A DNA stretch of 64,000 nucleotides from Novosphingobium cyanobacteriorum (GCF_029436685.1 NZ_JAROCY010000008.1:1-64000); one strand, 5' to 3'; shown: positions 16,731 to 26,492, numbered from the stretch's first letter. Program-made: numbers and translations. The notes: a model not told the origin generated them from the sequence alone.

Positions 16731-19331
16731 CTATCCGTTCGCCATGGTCTTCAGCTGATACAGCATGTCCAGCGCCTCGCGCGGGGAGAGGGCGTCGATG
16801 TCCAGCGTGTTGAGCCGGTCGCGCAGGGCGTCGACCTTTTCCTCGGCGGCCTCGATCGCGGCGGCGAAGAGGGGCAGGTCGTCGAGCCCGGCGGCGAGGC
16901 CTCCAGTGGCGGCGCGGCCCTTTTCCAGCTTGTCGAGCACCGACTTCGCCCGCTTGACCACCGGCGCGGGCACCCCTGCCAGCCGCGCGACGGCAAGGCC
17001 ATAGCTCTTGTCCGCCGGGCCTTCGGCCAGCTCGTGCAGCAGCACCAGGTCGCCCTTCCATTCGCGGGCGCGCACGTGGTGGAGCGACAGCGCGTCGCAG
17101 GTCTCGGCCAGCCGGGCGAGTTCGTGGTAATGCGTGGCGAAGAGGCAGCGGCAGCGGTTCACCTCGTGCACTGCCTCGGCCACCGCCCAGGCCAGCGCGA
17201 GGCCGTCGTAGGTGGAGGTTCCGCGCCCCACTTCGTCGAGCACCACGAAGCTGCGCTCGGTCGCCTGCGAAAGGATCGCAGCGGTTTCCACCATCTCGAC
17301 CATGAAGGTCGATCGCCCGCGCGCCAGGTTGTCCGCCGCGCCCACGCGGCTGAACAGGCGGTCGACCAGCCCGATCGTGGCGGCCTGCGCGGGCACGAAG
17401 CCGCCCGCCTGCGCCAGCAGCACGATCAGCGCGTTCTGGCGCAGGAAGGTGGACTTGCCGCCCATGTTCGGCCCGCCCACCAGCCACAGCCGGTCGCGTT
17501 CGCCCAGGGTACAGTCGTTGGCCACGAAGCGCTCGCCCCTGGCGGCCAGCGCGGCCTCGACCACCGGGTGCCGTCCGCCGGCGATCTGCAGGCAGGGTTC
17601 CTCCACCACATGGGGCAGGGTCCAGCCGCCTTCCGCGGCGCGCTCGGCCTGTCCCGCCGCCACGTCCAGCCGGGCGAGCGCGGCGGCGGTGGTGGCGATG
17701 GCCTCGCGCGCGGCGACGGCGCGGGCGGTCAGCTCCTCGAAGTGCGCTTCTTCCGCCGCCAGCGCATGCCCGCCCGATTCGGCGATGCGGCTCGCCTCCT
17801 CGTGCAGCGCCAGCGCATTGAAGCGGACCGCGCCCGCCATGGTCTGGCGGTGGGTGAAGCCGCTGTCGGGCTGCATCAGCCGGTCGGCGTGCTTCGCGGG
17901 CACCTCGATGAAATAGCCCAGCACGCCGTTGTGGCGGATCTTCAGCGCGGCAACGCCGGTCTGGTCCCGATACTTCGCCTCAAGCGCGGCGATGGCGCGG
18001 CGCGAATTGCCCGAGGCGCGGCGCAGTTCATCAAGCGCGGCGTCGTATCCTTCGGCAATGAAACCGCCCTGCGATCGTTCGGTGGGCGGCGCGGGCACCA
18101 GCGCGCGCGCGAACAGGTCGATCAGTGCGCCATGCCCGCGCAAGTGGGGCAGCAATGCGCTGGCCAGCTCGGGCCGGTCGGTGCGCGCGGACAGCAGCAT
18201 TTCCAGCCGTGTCGCCTCGGTGAGGCCATCGCGCAGCTGGCCCAGATCACGCGGGGAGCCGCGCCCCGCCACCACCCGGCCCAGCGCGCGGCCAAGATCT
18301 GGCGCGGCGCGCAGCACGGCGCGGATGTCGCCACGCAGCAGCGGATCGTCGTGCAGCCAGCTCACCAGCTCCAGACGACGGCGAATCGCGGCCAGGTTGG
18401 TCAGCGGGGCGGAAAGGTCTTCGGCCAGCAGCCGCGCGCCCGCGCCGGTCACGCAGCGGTCCACCGCCTCGAACAGGCTGCCCTTGCGCGCGCCGCCGCT
18501 GGACACGAGGATTTCGAGGCTGGCGCGCGTCGCCTCGTCCATCGCCATGTGGCCGCCCGCCTCGCGCACCACCGGCGGCAGCAGCAGCGGCAGCCGCCCA
18601 CGCCCCACGTGGTCGAGATAGGCGATCAGGCCCCCTGCGGCGGCCAGCATTGCCCGGCCGAACTGGCCGAATCCGTCCAGCGTCGCCACGCCGTGCAGCT
18701 CGCGCAGCCGCGCCTCGCCCGATTCGCTGGCGAAGGCGCGGGCCGGGCAAGCAATCGCTTCCAGCGGGCCGTGGGCGAAGTCTTCGGGCGCCACCAGCTC
18801 GCTGGCGGACAGGCGGGCAAGCGCGGCGGGCATCGCCTCGACGCTGCATTCCTCCAGCTCCATGCGGCCCGTGGAGATGTCGCATGCCGCGATCCCGATA
18901 CTGCCGCGCACCTCGCACACCGCGGCCAGCACGTTGGCGCTGCGCGGGTTGAGCAGCGCCTCCTCGGTCAGCGTACCGGCGGTGACGAAGCGCACGATGT
19001 CACGCGTCACCAGGGCCTTGGAACCGCCGCGCTTTCGCGCTTCCTCGGGGCTTTCGGTCTGTTCGGCAATGGCCACGCGGCAGCCCGCCTTGATCAGCCG
19101 GGCAAGGTATCCTTCGGCCGAATGCACCGGCACCCCGCACATCGGGATGGGCGCCCCGGCATGTTCGCCCCGGCTGGTCAGCGCGATGTCCAGCACCTGC
19201 GCCGCCGTCTTCGCATCGTCGAAGAACAGCTCGAAGAAGTCCCCCATGCGGTAGAACAGCAGGCAGTCACCCGCCTGTTCTTTCAGCGCAAGATATTGCG
19301 CCATCATCGGAGTTGGGGCATTAGGGGTCAC
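16731..19331 (-). CDS. mutS: DNA mismatch repair ATPase MutS
   Basis: 866 aa. It recognises mismatches and small loops and recruits MutL. Visible: the mismatch-reading Phe-x-Glu in FYRMGDFFELF near the N-terminus, the Walker A motif GGPNMGGKSTFLRQ, the Walker B/signature region FVVLDEVGRGTSTYDGLA, and ATHYHEL. The GTG at 19331 gives the usual N-terminus (TPNAPTPMMAQYLALK); no strong ribosome site is seen, and ATG 19307 or 19304 is possible. The frame stays open upstream by chance through the divergent gene. The nucleosidase follows 8 bp later. Confidence 0.96.
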   Translation of the reverse strand: MTPNAPTPMMAQYLALKEQAGDCLLFYRMGDFFELFFDDAKTAAQVLDIALTSRGEHAGAPIPMCGVPVHSAEGYLARLIKAGCRVAIAEQTESPEEARKRGGSKALVTRDIVRFVTAGTLTEEALLNPRSANVLAAVCEVRGSIGIAACDISTGRMELEECSVEAMPAALARLSASELVAPEDFAHGPLEAIACPARAFASESGEARLRELHGVATLDGFGQFGRAMLAAAGGLIAYLDHVGRGRLPLLLPPVVREAGGHMAMDEATRASLEILVSSGGARKGSLFEAVDRCVTGAGARLLAEDLSAPLTNLAAIRRRLELVSWLHDDPLLRGDIRAVLRAAPDLGRALGRVVAGRGSPRDLGQLRDGLTEATRLEMLLSARTDRPELASALLPHLRGHGALIDLFARALVPAPPTERSQGGFIAEGYDAALDELRRASGNSRRAIAALEAKYRDQTGVAALKIRHNGVLGYFIEVPAKHADRLMQPDSGFTHRQTMAGAVRFNALALHEEASRIAESGGHALAAEEAHFEELTARAVAAREAIATTAAALARLDVAAGQAERAAEGGWTLPHVVEEPCLQIAGGRHPVVEAALAARGERFVANDCTLGERDRLWLVGGPNMGGKSTFLRQNALIVLLAQAGGFVPAQAATIGLVDRLFSRVGAADNLARGRSTFMVEMVETAAILSQATERSFVVLDEVGRGTSTYDGLALAWAVAEAVHEVNRCRCLFATHYHELARLAETCDALSLHHVRAREWKGDLVLLHELAEGPADKSYGLAVARLAGVPAPVVKRAKSVLDKLEKGRAATGGLAAGLDDLPLFAAAIEAAEEKVDALRDRLNTLDIDALSPREALDMLYQLKTMANG

Positions 19332-19415
19332 GCGCTGGTGGCTAGACCAGCCGCACGTGTTTCTCAAACCATCGACGCCGGGATATAAACAATTCCGGAA
19401 CATGCGAAGGGGCTG

Positions 19416-21053
19416 ATGCAGACCCGCGACAAGGACTGGCTGTTCGCTCTGCGGACGATGTGGGAACGCGCGGGCGCGCTGCCGTGGCTTTCGGGGCCGG
19501 GCATCGCGCTGGGCGTGCTGTTCGTGTGCATGCCGTTCTTCCTGGTGGAAGTGCCGCCGCTGATCGACGTGCCGGGCCACATGGGTGCCGCCGCGATCGA
19601 GGCTGCCGGGCCGGGCAACCCGCTGGAAAAGTACTTCAGCTGGAAATGGGTGTTCACGCTGAACATCGGCGGCGGCGTGCTGATGAAGGTGCTGGGCGCG
19701 CAGTTCGGCATCCTTGCCGCCGGATGGTGGAGCACGGTGCTGGCCACCGGCCTGTTCGCGGGTGGCTGCCTCGCTTCGATCCGCATGCTCAATGCGCGCG
19801 GCGGGCATGGCGCGGCCTGGGCGCTGATGTTCGTGTTCAGCTTCCCGCTGCTTACCGGCTTCCTCAACTATATCCTCGCCACCGGGCTCTCGCTGTCTGC
19901 CTTCGCTGCCTCGGTCTGGCTGGAAAAGCAGCCGAAGAAGCGCGCCGCGATGCTGATGGTGGCGCAGCCGGTGGCCATGCTGTGCCACGCCATCGGCGGG
20001 CTGCTGCTGTTCCTGATGGTTGGCGGCAACGCCGTGGGGCGTGAGATCGATCGCCTGCCCAAGGGCTGGTGGCGCCCTTCGATGTGGCGCACCGTGCGGG
20101 ACGAGACCGACTGGATGGCCGTGGGCCGGCGCCTGCTGGTGCTGTGCTGGCCGCTGATCGCCACGGTGGTCACCATCGTGCTGTGGAAGTTCTTCTCGCC
20201 CGAACCGGTGCGCAGCCTCAACCGTTGGCGGTGGGACCAGAAGGCCTGGTACCTGATCCTGACGCTGCGTGACCAGTCGCTGCTGCTCGATGCCGCCACC
20301 ACGATCTCATGCTTCGCGCTGGTGCTGCTGGGCTGGCTGCTGGGCGCGCGGTGGAAATGGCAGCAGGCGCTGCCCGGGCTGCTGGTGTTCATGCTGTTCG
20401 TGGCGATCCCCAGCGACATCAACGGTTCCGCCTTCGTCGACGTGCGCCTGTTCCCGGTGGCCATGATGCTGGCACTGGGCCTGCAGGACTGGAGCGGGGC
20501 AAAGGACAATCGGGCGCGAATGGTGGCCTATGTCGGCATGGCGCTGCTCGCGGTGCGGCTCGTCGTCACCGGATCGAGCTTTGCCGATTATGCCGAGGAT
20601 TACCGCAAGCAGCTCTCCGCGCTCCACCATGTCGAGCCCGGCAGTCGCGTGCTCGCCTTTGTCGAACACTCCTGCCTCGAGGAATCGTGGCGCAACACCC
20701 GGCGCGATCACCTCGCCAGCCTTGCCAGCCTCTATCGCCAGGCCTGGGTGAACGACAACTGGGCCGTGCCCGGCCTGCACATGGTGATCCCGCGCTTCCG
20801 CCCCGGTCGCAATTTCACTGCAGACCCATCGGAATTCGTGTGGTCGCGCAAGTGCCAGGGCGGCCGCCTGCGCAGCGTGGACAGCGCGCTCAGGTATGCG
20901 CCGATCGAGCGGGTCGATTACGTATGGCTGATCGACACCGGCCTGCCGCGCCGCCCCGATCCGCGCCTACAGCTGGTCTGGCAGGAAGGCCGCAGCCTGC
21001 TCTTCGCGGTGCGCCCGCTGGGCTTCCCCACCTGGCAGCCCAAGGATTTCTGA
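19416..21053 (+). CDS. Polytopic membrane protein of unknown function
   Basis: 545 aa. About nine hydrophobic segments occupy residues 27 to about 400, with an acidic, short first loop (PPLIDVPGHMGAAAIEAAG) as in many GT-C-type or O-antigen-related membrane proteins. A soluble C-terminal domain of about 150 residues follows (EPGSRVLAFVEHSCLEESWR onward). No catalytic motif can be assigned. Divergent from mutS across 84 bp; the start ATG is preceded by GAAGGGG. Conserved-looking, not repetitive, and likely real. Confidence 0.75.
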   Translation: MQTRDKDWLFALRTMWERAGALPWLSGPGIALGVLFVCMPFFLVEVPPLIDVPGHMGAAAIEAAGPGNPLEKYFSWKWVFTLNIGGGVLMKVLGAQFGILAAGWWSTVLATGLFAGGCLASIRMLNARGGHGAAWALMFVFSFPLLTGFLNYILATGLSLSAFAASVWLEKQPKKRAAMLMVAQPVAMLCHAIGGLLLFLMVGGNAVGREIDRLPKGWWRPSMWRTVRDETDWMAVGRRLLVLCWPLIATVVTIVLWKFFSPEPVRSLNRWRWDQKAWYLILTLRDQSLLLDAATTISCFALVLLGWLLGARWKWQQALPGLLVFMLFVAIPSDINGSAFVDVRLFPVAMMLALGLQDWSGAKDNRARMVAYVGMALLAVRLVVTGSSFADYAEDYRKQLSALHHVEPGSRVLAFVEHSCLEESWRNTRRDHLASLASLYRQAWVNDNWAVPGLHMVIPRFRPGRNFTADPSEFVWSRKCQGGRLRSVDSALRYAPIERVDYVWLIDTGLPRRPDPRLQLVWQEGRSLLFAVRPLGFPTWQPKDF

Positions 21054-21206
21054 CGCATTCCGGATTTTGTTCGCGGTCGCCAATCGCAAAAACTGCAACT
21101 TGCCCAATGCAAATCTGCATCGGGCCCGCCTTGACGTAACGGCCAAGGTCGGACAGGCACCGAACCGCGTCTATGGCGCGGATTGCGAACGTGGGGAGGG
21201 TATACG

Positions 21207-23468
21207 ATGACCGAGGAAAGCAACGTCCGTTTCACCGAACGCGAAGCGCTTTTCTACCACAACACGATCCGGCCGGGTAAGATCGAGATCATCGCCAGCA
21301 AGCCGATGGCGACCCAGCGCGATCTGTCGCTGGCCTATTCGCCGGGCGTCGCCGTGCCGGTGCGCGCCATCGCCGATGATCCTTCCACCGCCTATGACTA
21401 CACCGCCAAGGGCAATCTCGTCGCGGTGATCTCCAACGGCACCGCCATCCTCGGCCTCGGCAATCTCGGCGCGCTGGCGTCCAAGCCGGTGATGGAGGGC
21501 AAGGCGGTGCTGTTCAAGCGCTTTGCCGACGTCGATTCGATCGACATCGAACTCGCCACCGAAGACCCGCAGGCGATCATCGACGCGGTCACGCTGATGG
21601 AACCCAGCTTCGGCGGTATCAACCTTGAAGACATCAAGGCGCCCGAATGCTTCATCATCGAACAGGCGCTGAAGGAACGCCTGAAGATTCCGGTGATGCA
21701 TGACGACCAGCACGGCACCGCGATCATCTCCGCCGCCGGCCTGCTCAATGCCTGCTTCCTCACGGGGCGCAGCCTCAACGACGTGAAGGTCGTGGTCAAC
21801 GGCGCTGGCGCCGCCGCGATTGCCTGCACCGCGCTGATCAAGGCGATGGGCGTGCGGCATGAAAACGTGATCATGTGTGACAGCAAGGGCGTGATCTACA
21901 CCGGCCGCGCCGGGGTCGATCAGTTCAAGTCCGCCCATGCGGTCGATACCCCTCACCGCACACTGGAAGAAGCGATGCAGGGCGCGGACATCTTTCTGGG
22001 CCTGTCGGTCAAGGATGCGGTCACGCCCGAAATGGTCAAGAAGATGGCGCCGCAGCCGATCATCTTCGCCATGGCAAACCCCGATCCGGAAATCACCCCG
22101 CCCGAGGCGAAGGCTGCGCGGCCCGACTGCATCGTCGCCACCGGCCGTTCGGACTATCCGAACCAGGTCAACAACGTGCTCGGCTTCCCCTTCATCTTCC
22201 GCGGCGCGCTGGATGTGCGCGCCACCGCGATCAACGAAGAGATGAAGATCGCCGCCGCCCGCGCCATTGCAGAGCTGGCGCGTGAGCCGGTGCCCGAGGA
22301 AGTGGCCGCCGCCTATGGCCAGAACCACACCTTCGGGCTGGACTACATCATCCCCGCGCCGTTCGATCCCCGCCTGATGGAGGTCGTGTCCTCTGCCGTG
22401 GCCAAGGCGGCGATGGATTCGGGCGTGGCGCAGAAGCCGATCGAGGATTTCGACGCGTATCGCACCAGCCTCAAGGCGCGGCTCAACCCCACCACCTCGG
22501 TGCTCACCAACGTCTTCGCCCAGGCCAAGGTCAATCCGAAGCGGGTGGTCTTTGCCGAAGCGGAGAACGAAGTGGTGCTGCGCGCCGCGATCCAGTTCCG
22601 CGATTTCGGCTATGGCACCCCGGTCCTTGTCGGCCGCACCCAGCCGGTGCTCGACAAGCTGGTCGAACTGGGCGTCGGCGATCCCGAAAGCTTTGAGATC
22701 CACAACTCCGCGGTCTCGCCGCTGGTGCCCGACATGGTGGACTATCTCTATGCCCGCCTGCAGCGCCGCGGCTTCATGGAGCGCGACGTCAAGCGCATGG
22801 TCAACCAGGACCGCAACGTCTTTGCCTCGGCGCTGGTCGCGCTCGGCCATGGCGATGCGCTGATCACCGGCATGACGCGCACCTTCGCCCAGTCGATGAA
22901 GGAAGTGCGCCAGGTGCTGGACCCCAAGCCCGGCCACCTGCCCTTCGGTATCCACCTGATGGTCGCCAAGAACTATACCGTGTTCCTGGCCGATACCACG
23001 GTGAACGAACGCCCCTCGGCGGAAGACCTCGCCCACATCGCCATGGAAACCGCCGCCGTCGCCCGCCGCATGGGCCACGAACCGCGCGTGGCGTTCCTGT
23101 CGTACTCCACCTTCGGCAACCCCTATGGCAAGTGGCTCGATTCGATCCGCGAGGCGGTGGCCATCCTCGATGAAAAGCAGCCCGGCTTCGAATACGAAGG
23201 CGAAATGGCGCCCGATGCCGCGCTGAACCCCAAGGTTCAGGCCAACTATCCGTTTAGCCGACTGTCCGGCCCCGCCAACGTGCTGATCATGCCCGGCCTG
23301 CAATCGGCCAACATCTCGGCAAAGCTGCTGCGCGAACTGGCTGGCAATGCGGTGATCGGCCCGATGATGGTCGGCATGGAAAAGCCGGTGCAGATCGCCC
23401 CGATGACCGCAATCGCGCCCGATATCCTGACGCTGGCCGTCCTCGCCGCAGCCGGCGTGGCGGGCTGA
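21207..23468 (+). CDS. maeB: NADP-dependent malic enzyme with C-terminal phosphotransacetylase-like domain
   Basis: 753 aa, the length of MaeB-type multidomain malic enzymes. It oxidatively decarboxylates malate to pyruvate with NADP. Domains: malic N-terminal (about 20-160, with SLAYSPGVAVP and a catalytic Tyr/Lys region), NAD-binding (about 165-400, VVVNGAGAAAIACTALI), then a PTA-like domain (about 430-753) that serves regulation rather than acetyl transfer. The start ATG follows GGGAGGG at 21194-21200. A strong hairpin terminator follows the stop. It links the TCA cycle to pyruvate, together with the pyruvate kinase and fumarase genes elsewhere in the window. Confidence 0.95.
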   Translation: MTEESNVRFTEREALFYHNTIRPGKIEIIASKPMATQRDLSLAYSPGVAVPVRAIADDPSTAYDYTAKGNLVAVISNGTAILGLGNLGALASKPVMEGKAVLFKRFADVDSIDIELATEDPQAIIDAVTLMEPSFGGINLEDIKAPECFIIEQALKERLKIPVMHDDQHGTAIISAAGLLNACFLTGRSLNDVKVVVNGAGAAAIACTALIKAMGVRHENVIMCDSKGVIYTGRAGVDQFKSAHAVDTPHRTLEEAMQGADIFLGLSVKDAVTPEMVKKMAPQPIIFAMANPDPEITPPEAKAARPDCIVATGRSDYPNQVNNVLGFPFIFRGALDVRATAINEEMKIAAARAIAELAREPVPEEVAAAYGQNHTFGLDYIIPAPFDPRLMEVVSSAVAKAAMDSGVAQKPIEDFDAYRTSLKARLNPTTSVLTNVFAQAKVNPKRVVFAEAENEVVLRAAIQFRDFGYGTPVLVGRTQPVLDKLVELGVGDPESFEIHNSAVSPLVPDMVDYLYARLQRRGFMERDVKRMVNQDRNVFASALVALGHGDALITGMTRTFAQSMKEVRQVLDPKPGHLPFGIHLMVAKNYTVFLADTTVNERPSAEDLAHIAMETAAVARRMGHEPRVAFLSYSTFGNPYGKWLDSIREAVAILDEKQPGFEYEGEMAPDAALNPKVQANYPFSRLSGPANVLIMPGLQSANISAKLLRELAGNAVIGPMMVGMEKPVQIAPMTAIAPDILTLAVLAAAGVAG

Positions 23469-23478
23469 TCAACCACGC

Positions 23479-23507
23479 ACGACGGCCTCGGTGATCGAGG
23501 CCGTCGT
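23479..23507. terminator. Strong hairpin between convergent genes
   Basis: A perfect 12-bp stem (ACGACGGCCTCG pairing with CGAGGCCGTCGT) around the loop GTGAT. It lies 10 bp past the malic enzyme stop and directly against the stop of the convergent DUF2322-like gene, so it probably serves both directions. No long T tract. Confidence 0.75.
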
Positions 23508-23852
23508 TCAGCCCGCGACGGGCACCACCACGATATCCAGCGCTTCGCCGCCTTCGGCCACCGCGATCAGCCGGTCCACGTTGGGATGTGCGCCGGGGCG
23601 GTTGCGCGCGTCGGCGGTGTGTTCGCCGAACACCAGCAGCGCGTGCTCTGCCGCCGCCGCATCCAGCCGGCCGAACGCCCGCTTCAGGTAGTGATAGACC
23701 GCCAGCGAACCCTGCTTGCCTGGCTCGTTGGGGATGCTTGCCACCACCGCGCCGGCGCCATTGGTCAGGTCGATCCGCGCGAGGCCCTCGATCGGGGGCA
23801 ACAGCGCCAGGTTGTCCTTGAACGCTGCGCCCGGCGTGATTGCCTGCACCAT
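23508..23852 (-). CDS. DUF2322-like small protein
   Basis: 114 aa. The pattern LPPIEGLARIDLTNGAGAVV, then PNEPGKQGSLAVYHYL and FGEHTADARNRPGAHPNVDR, resembles the small DUF2322 family as I remember it; no function is known. Its ATG shares a base with the thiazole synthase stop (TGATG), so the two are translationally coupled. Cytoplasmic, with no signal or membrane segment. Confidence 0.65.
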   Translation of the reverse strand: MVQAITPGAAFKDNLALLPPIEGLARIDLTNGAGAVVASIPNEPGKQGSLAVYHYLKRAFGRLDAAAAEHALLVFGEHTADARNRPGAHPNVDRLIAVAEGGEALDIVVVPVAG

Positions 23853-24841
23853 CAGATCAACCCCGCCAGCGGGCTGCTGGGATCGGCATACTTGCGCGTG
23901 CCCATGCGCCCGGCGCGATAGGCGGCGCGGCCGGCCTCCACGCTCAGCTTCATCGCCCGCGCCATCAGCAGCGGATCCTTCGCCTCGGCAATCGCGGTGT
24001 TCATCAGCACGCCGTCGCAGCCCAGCTCCATCGCCACGGCCGCATCGCTCGCCGTGCCAACGCCGGCATCAACCAGCACCGGCACGCTTGCCCCTTCCAC
24101 GATCAGGCGGATGGTCACGCGGTTCTGGATGCCCAGGCCCGATCCGATCGGCGCGCCCAGCGGCATCACCGCCACCGCGCCCGCATCCTCCAGCTGCTTG
24201 GCCGCGATGGGATCATCGGTGCAATAGACCATCGGCTTGAAGCCTTCCTTTGCCAGCACTTCGGTGGCGCGGATGGTTTCGACCATGTTGGGATAGAGCG
24301 TCTTCGCCTCGCCCAGCACTTCCAGCTTCACCAGGTCCCATCCGCCCGCCTCGCGCGCCAGCCGCAGCGTGCGGATCGCGTCCTCGGCGGTGAAGCAGCC
24401 GGCGGTGTTGGGCAGGTAGGTGATCTTCTTCGGGTCGATGAAGTCGGTCAGCATCGGCGCCTTGGGATCGCTCACGTTCACGCGGCGCACCGCCACGGTC
24501 ACGATCTCCGCGCCCGAAGCCTCAACCGCCGCGGCGTTCTGGGCAAAGTCCTTGTACTTGCCGGTGCCCACGATCAGGCGTGACCGGAACGTGCGGCCCG
24601 CAACGGTCCAGGTATCTTCAGTCACGTCCTCTTGTCCTCCGCCAACAAAGTGCACGATTTCCAGCACGTCCCCATCGGCAATGGCCACGTCGGCCAGCGT
24701 CGATCGGGGCACGATCTCGCCATTGCGCTCCACCGCGACCTTCGCAGGGTTCAGCTCCAGGCTGCGGACCAGGTCCGCCACGGTGCCGGGTGCGGCGCGG
24801 CGGGGTTCGCCGTTGACGATCAGGGAAAGGGTGCCGGTCAT
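23852..24841 (-). CDS. thiG: ThiS-ThiG fusion: sulfur carrier plus thiazole synthase
   Basis: 329 aa. Residues 1 to about 68 are a complete ThiS ubiquitin-fold sulfur carrier ending in VHFVGGG, the Gly-Gly thiocarboxylate tail. Thiazole synthase ThiG follows ([22 protein letters not shown], later [15 protein letters not shown] with the Schiff-base Lys region, and [13 protein letters not shown]). It makes the thiazole phosphate of thiamine. In a fusion the Gly-Gly tail is internal, so sulfur delivery must work by a modified mechanism or after processing; this arrangement is known in several alphaproteobacteria. No TPP riboswitch is seen upstream. It follows the MerC gene by 51 bp. Confidence 0.93.
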   Translation of the reverse strand: MTGTLSLIVNGEPRRAAPGTVADLVRSLELNPAKVAVERNGEIVPRSTLADVAIADGDVLEIVHFVGGGQEDVTEDTWTVAGRTFRSRLIVGTGKYKDFAQNAAAVEASGAEIVTVAVRRVNVSDPKAPMLTDFIDPKKITYLPNTAGCFTAEDAIRTLRLAREAGGWDLVKLEVLGEAKTLYPNMVETIRATEVLAKEGFKPMVYCTDDPIAAKQLEDAGAVAVMPLGAPIGSGLGIQNRVTIRLIVEGASVPVLVDAGVGTASDAAVAMELGCDGVLMNTAIAEAKDPLLMARAMKLSVEAGRAAYRAGRMGTRKYADPSSPLAGLI

Positions 24842-24892
24842 GCCCGGTGCTTTAGCGGCCCTTGCGGTCCATGCAACCTGCCAGAGTGGCGT

Positions 24893-25276
24893 TCAGCACG
24901 CGCCCTTGCGGATGTTCACGATATGCGCGCTGGCCACCAGCACCACGCCACAGATCGTCAGCACCGCTTCGGCGCTGCCATGGCCCGCGATCACCGCCGC
25001 CGCCATCAGCGCCACGCCCGTGCCGCCCAGCGCCAGCGGCAGCATCCGGCCGTGGCGTATCGCGCCGATGCCGATCGTCAGCGCGCCCACCACCACTGCC
25101 AGCCCCAGCCCCACGCGATGGATCGACGGGGCCAGCAAGGCGCCGCCGCCCAGCCCGAGCACGCCGATCAGGAACAGCCCGGCAAGGCAATGCACCAGGC
25201 ACAGCCCGGAAAGGATGACGCCAACCCGATCAAGCCGGGCGCGCAGGGCAAGAAGCGAGTCACGCACCGCGTCCAT
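24893..25276 (-). CDS. MerC-domain membrane protein
   Basis: 127 aa with four membrane helices. The first carries LSGLCLVHCLAGLFLIG, the paired Cys/His-Cys of MerC-type heavy-metal membrane proteins. The usual annotation is mercury transport, but in sphingomonads such genes occur outside mer operons. A Zur-like box lies 3 bp upstream of the ATG, which suggests zinc-dependent control. There is no ribosome-binding site and the operator almost touches the ATG, so the mRNA may be leaderless. Followed by thiG. Confidence 0.82.
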   Translation of the reverse strand: MDAVRDSLLALRARLDRVGVILSGLCLVHCLAGLFLIGVLGLGGGALLAPSIHRVGLGLAVVVGALTIGIGAIRHGRMLPLALGGTGVALMAAAVIAGHGSAEAVLTICGVVLVASAHIVNIRKGAC

Positions 25277-25279
25277 ATA

Positions 25280-25294
25280 TGTAACACTATAACA
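25280..25294 (-). promoter_or_regulatory. Putative Zur box overlapping the promoter of the MerC-domain gene
   Basis: On the minus strand TGTTATAGTGTTACA matches the alphaproteobacterial Zur consensus TGTTATA-N-TATAACA at 7 of 7 left-arm and 5 of 7 right-arm positions. It contains a TATAGT that could be the -10 element. The ATG is 3 bp downstream. Confidence 0.55.
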
Positions 25295-25424
25295 TGACGC
25301 AATGGGGTGCCCGGCATTTTCGCGGCCGTTACCCTCTTGGCGCGCCTGCCCGTTCAGGCAGGCCCTGCTGCCCGGAATTACCATCTTGCAAAGGCGGGCT
25401 CCGCTGGCCCAAGGGTGCGCGGCA

Positions 25425-26492
25425 ATGAACACGGCCCAGGTCCTTGATCGCCCCGCAGTCCCGTCGTCTGCATCGCCGCTGGCGTTGGTGCGCTGGCTGT
25501 GGGTGGTGGCGGCGATGATCGTTGCCATCGTGGTCGTCGGCGGCATCACCCGGCTGACCGAATCGGGCGTTTCGATCACCGAATGGAACCCGGTTTCGGG
25601 TGCGCTGCCGCCCTTGACCGAGGCCGCGTGGCAGGCCGAATTCGCCAAGTACCGGCAGACCCCGCAATACATCCTCGTCAATGGCCCGGCCGGCATGACG
25701 CTGGCGACCTACAAGTTCATCTTCTTCTGGGAATGGGTCCACCGCCTGCTGGCGCGCACCATCGGCCTTGCCTTCGCCGCACCGCTGGCGTGGTTCTGGG
25801 TGCGCGGGATGATCCCGCAAGGATACAAGCCGCGCCTGCTTGCGCTGCTGGCGCTCGGCGCGCTGCAGGGGGCGGTTGGCTGGTGGATGGTCAAGTCGGG
25901 CATCGTCCACGATGTGAAGGTCAGCCACTTCCGCCTGGCCACGCACCTGCTGGTCGCGCTGTTCACGCTGGCCGGCATCGTCTGGACCGCGCTCGATCTG
26001 CGCGCCCATGCCCGGGGTGAGGCGCCGGCGCGGATGACCGGGCTCGGTGGCCTCGCGCTTGCCATGCTGGTGCTGCAGCTGTTCTATGGCGCGCTGCTCG
26101 CCGGCCTGCGCGCGGGCACATCGGCAGGCGGCGGCTGGTTCAACTGGACGGCCTGGCCGCTGATGCAGGGCTCGTTCTTCCCCGCAGGCATCGATTGGTC
26201 GCGCGGGGGCCTCTTCGCCTTCACCCACGATCCCTTCCTCGTCCACTTCGTCCACCGCTGGTGGGCCTGGGCCGTTGTGGTCGTGCTGGTCGTGCTGGCG
26301 CGCCGCCTGCGCAAGACCGCGCGCCCCGCCTCCATCGCCGTGCACAGCGTGTTCGGCACGCAGATCCTGCTCGGCATCGCCACGGTCTGGTCGGGCGTGT
26401 CGCTGTGGATCGCGGTGCTGCACCAGCTCACCGGCGCGCTGCTGGTCATCGCCACAACCTGGGGCGCGCACGCGCTCGGCCGGACTCGCTGA
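25425..26492 (+). CDS. ctaA: Heme A synthase (COX15/CtaA)
   Basis: 355 aa with eight membrane helices. It oxidises the heme O methyl group to make heme A for cytochrome c oxidase. Signatures: GGITRLTESGVSITEWNPVSG at the first helix, WEWVHRLLAR with a heme-ligand His, HFRLATHLL, and HFVHRWWAW/LHQLTGALL in the second half. The ATG at 25425 is preferred over a longer frame without conserved residues. cutA starts 1 nt after its stop. Divergent from the MerC gene. Confidence 0.95.
   Translation: MNTAQVLDRPAVPSSASPLALVRWLWVVAAMIVAIVVVGGITRLTESGVSITEWNPVSGALPPLTEAAWQAEFAKYRQTPQYILVNGPAGMTLATYKFIFFWEWVHRLLARTIGLAFAAPLAWFWVRGMIPQGYKPRLLALLALGALQGAVGWWMVKSGIVHDVKVSHFRLATHLLVALFTLAGIVWTALDLRAHARGEAPARMTGLGGLALAMLVLQLFYGALLAGLRAGTSAGGGWFNWTAWPLMQGSFFPAGIDWSRGGLFAFTHDPFLVHFVHRWWAWAVVVVLVVLARRLRKTARPASIAVHSVFGTQILLGIATVWSGVSLWIAVLHQLTGALLVIATTWGAHALGRTR

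Noticed and set aside
16644..19388. 914-aa open frame antisense to mutS
   Set aside because: Mirror frame of mutS; no domain, and stop-free only because of high GC at third positions.
21171..23303. 710-aa open frame antisense to the malic enzyme gene
   Set aside because: Mirror frame without any motif; the sense product is full length and conserved.
24842..24892. TPP riboswitch upstream of thiSG
   Set aside because: Only 51 bp separate it from the MerC gene and no THI-element core sequence is present.
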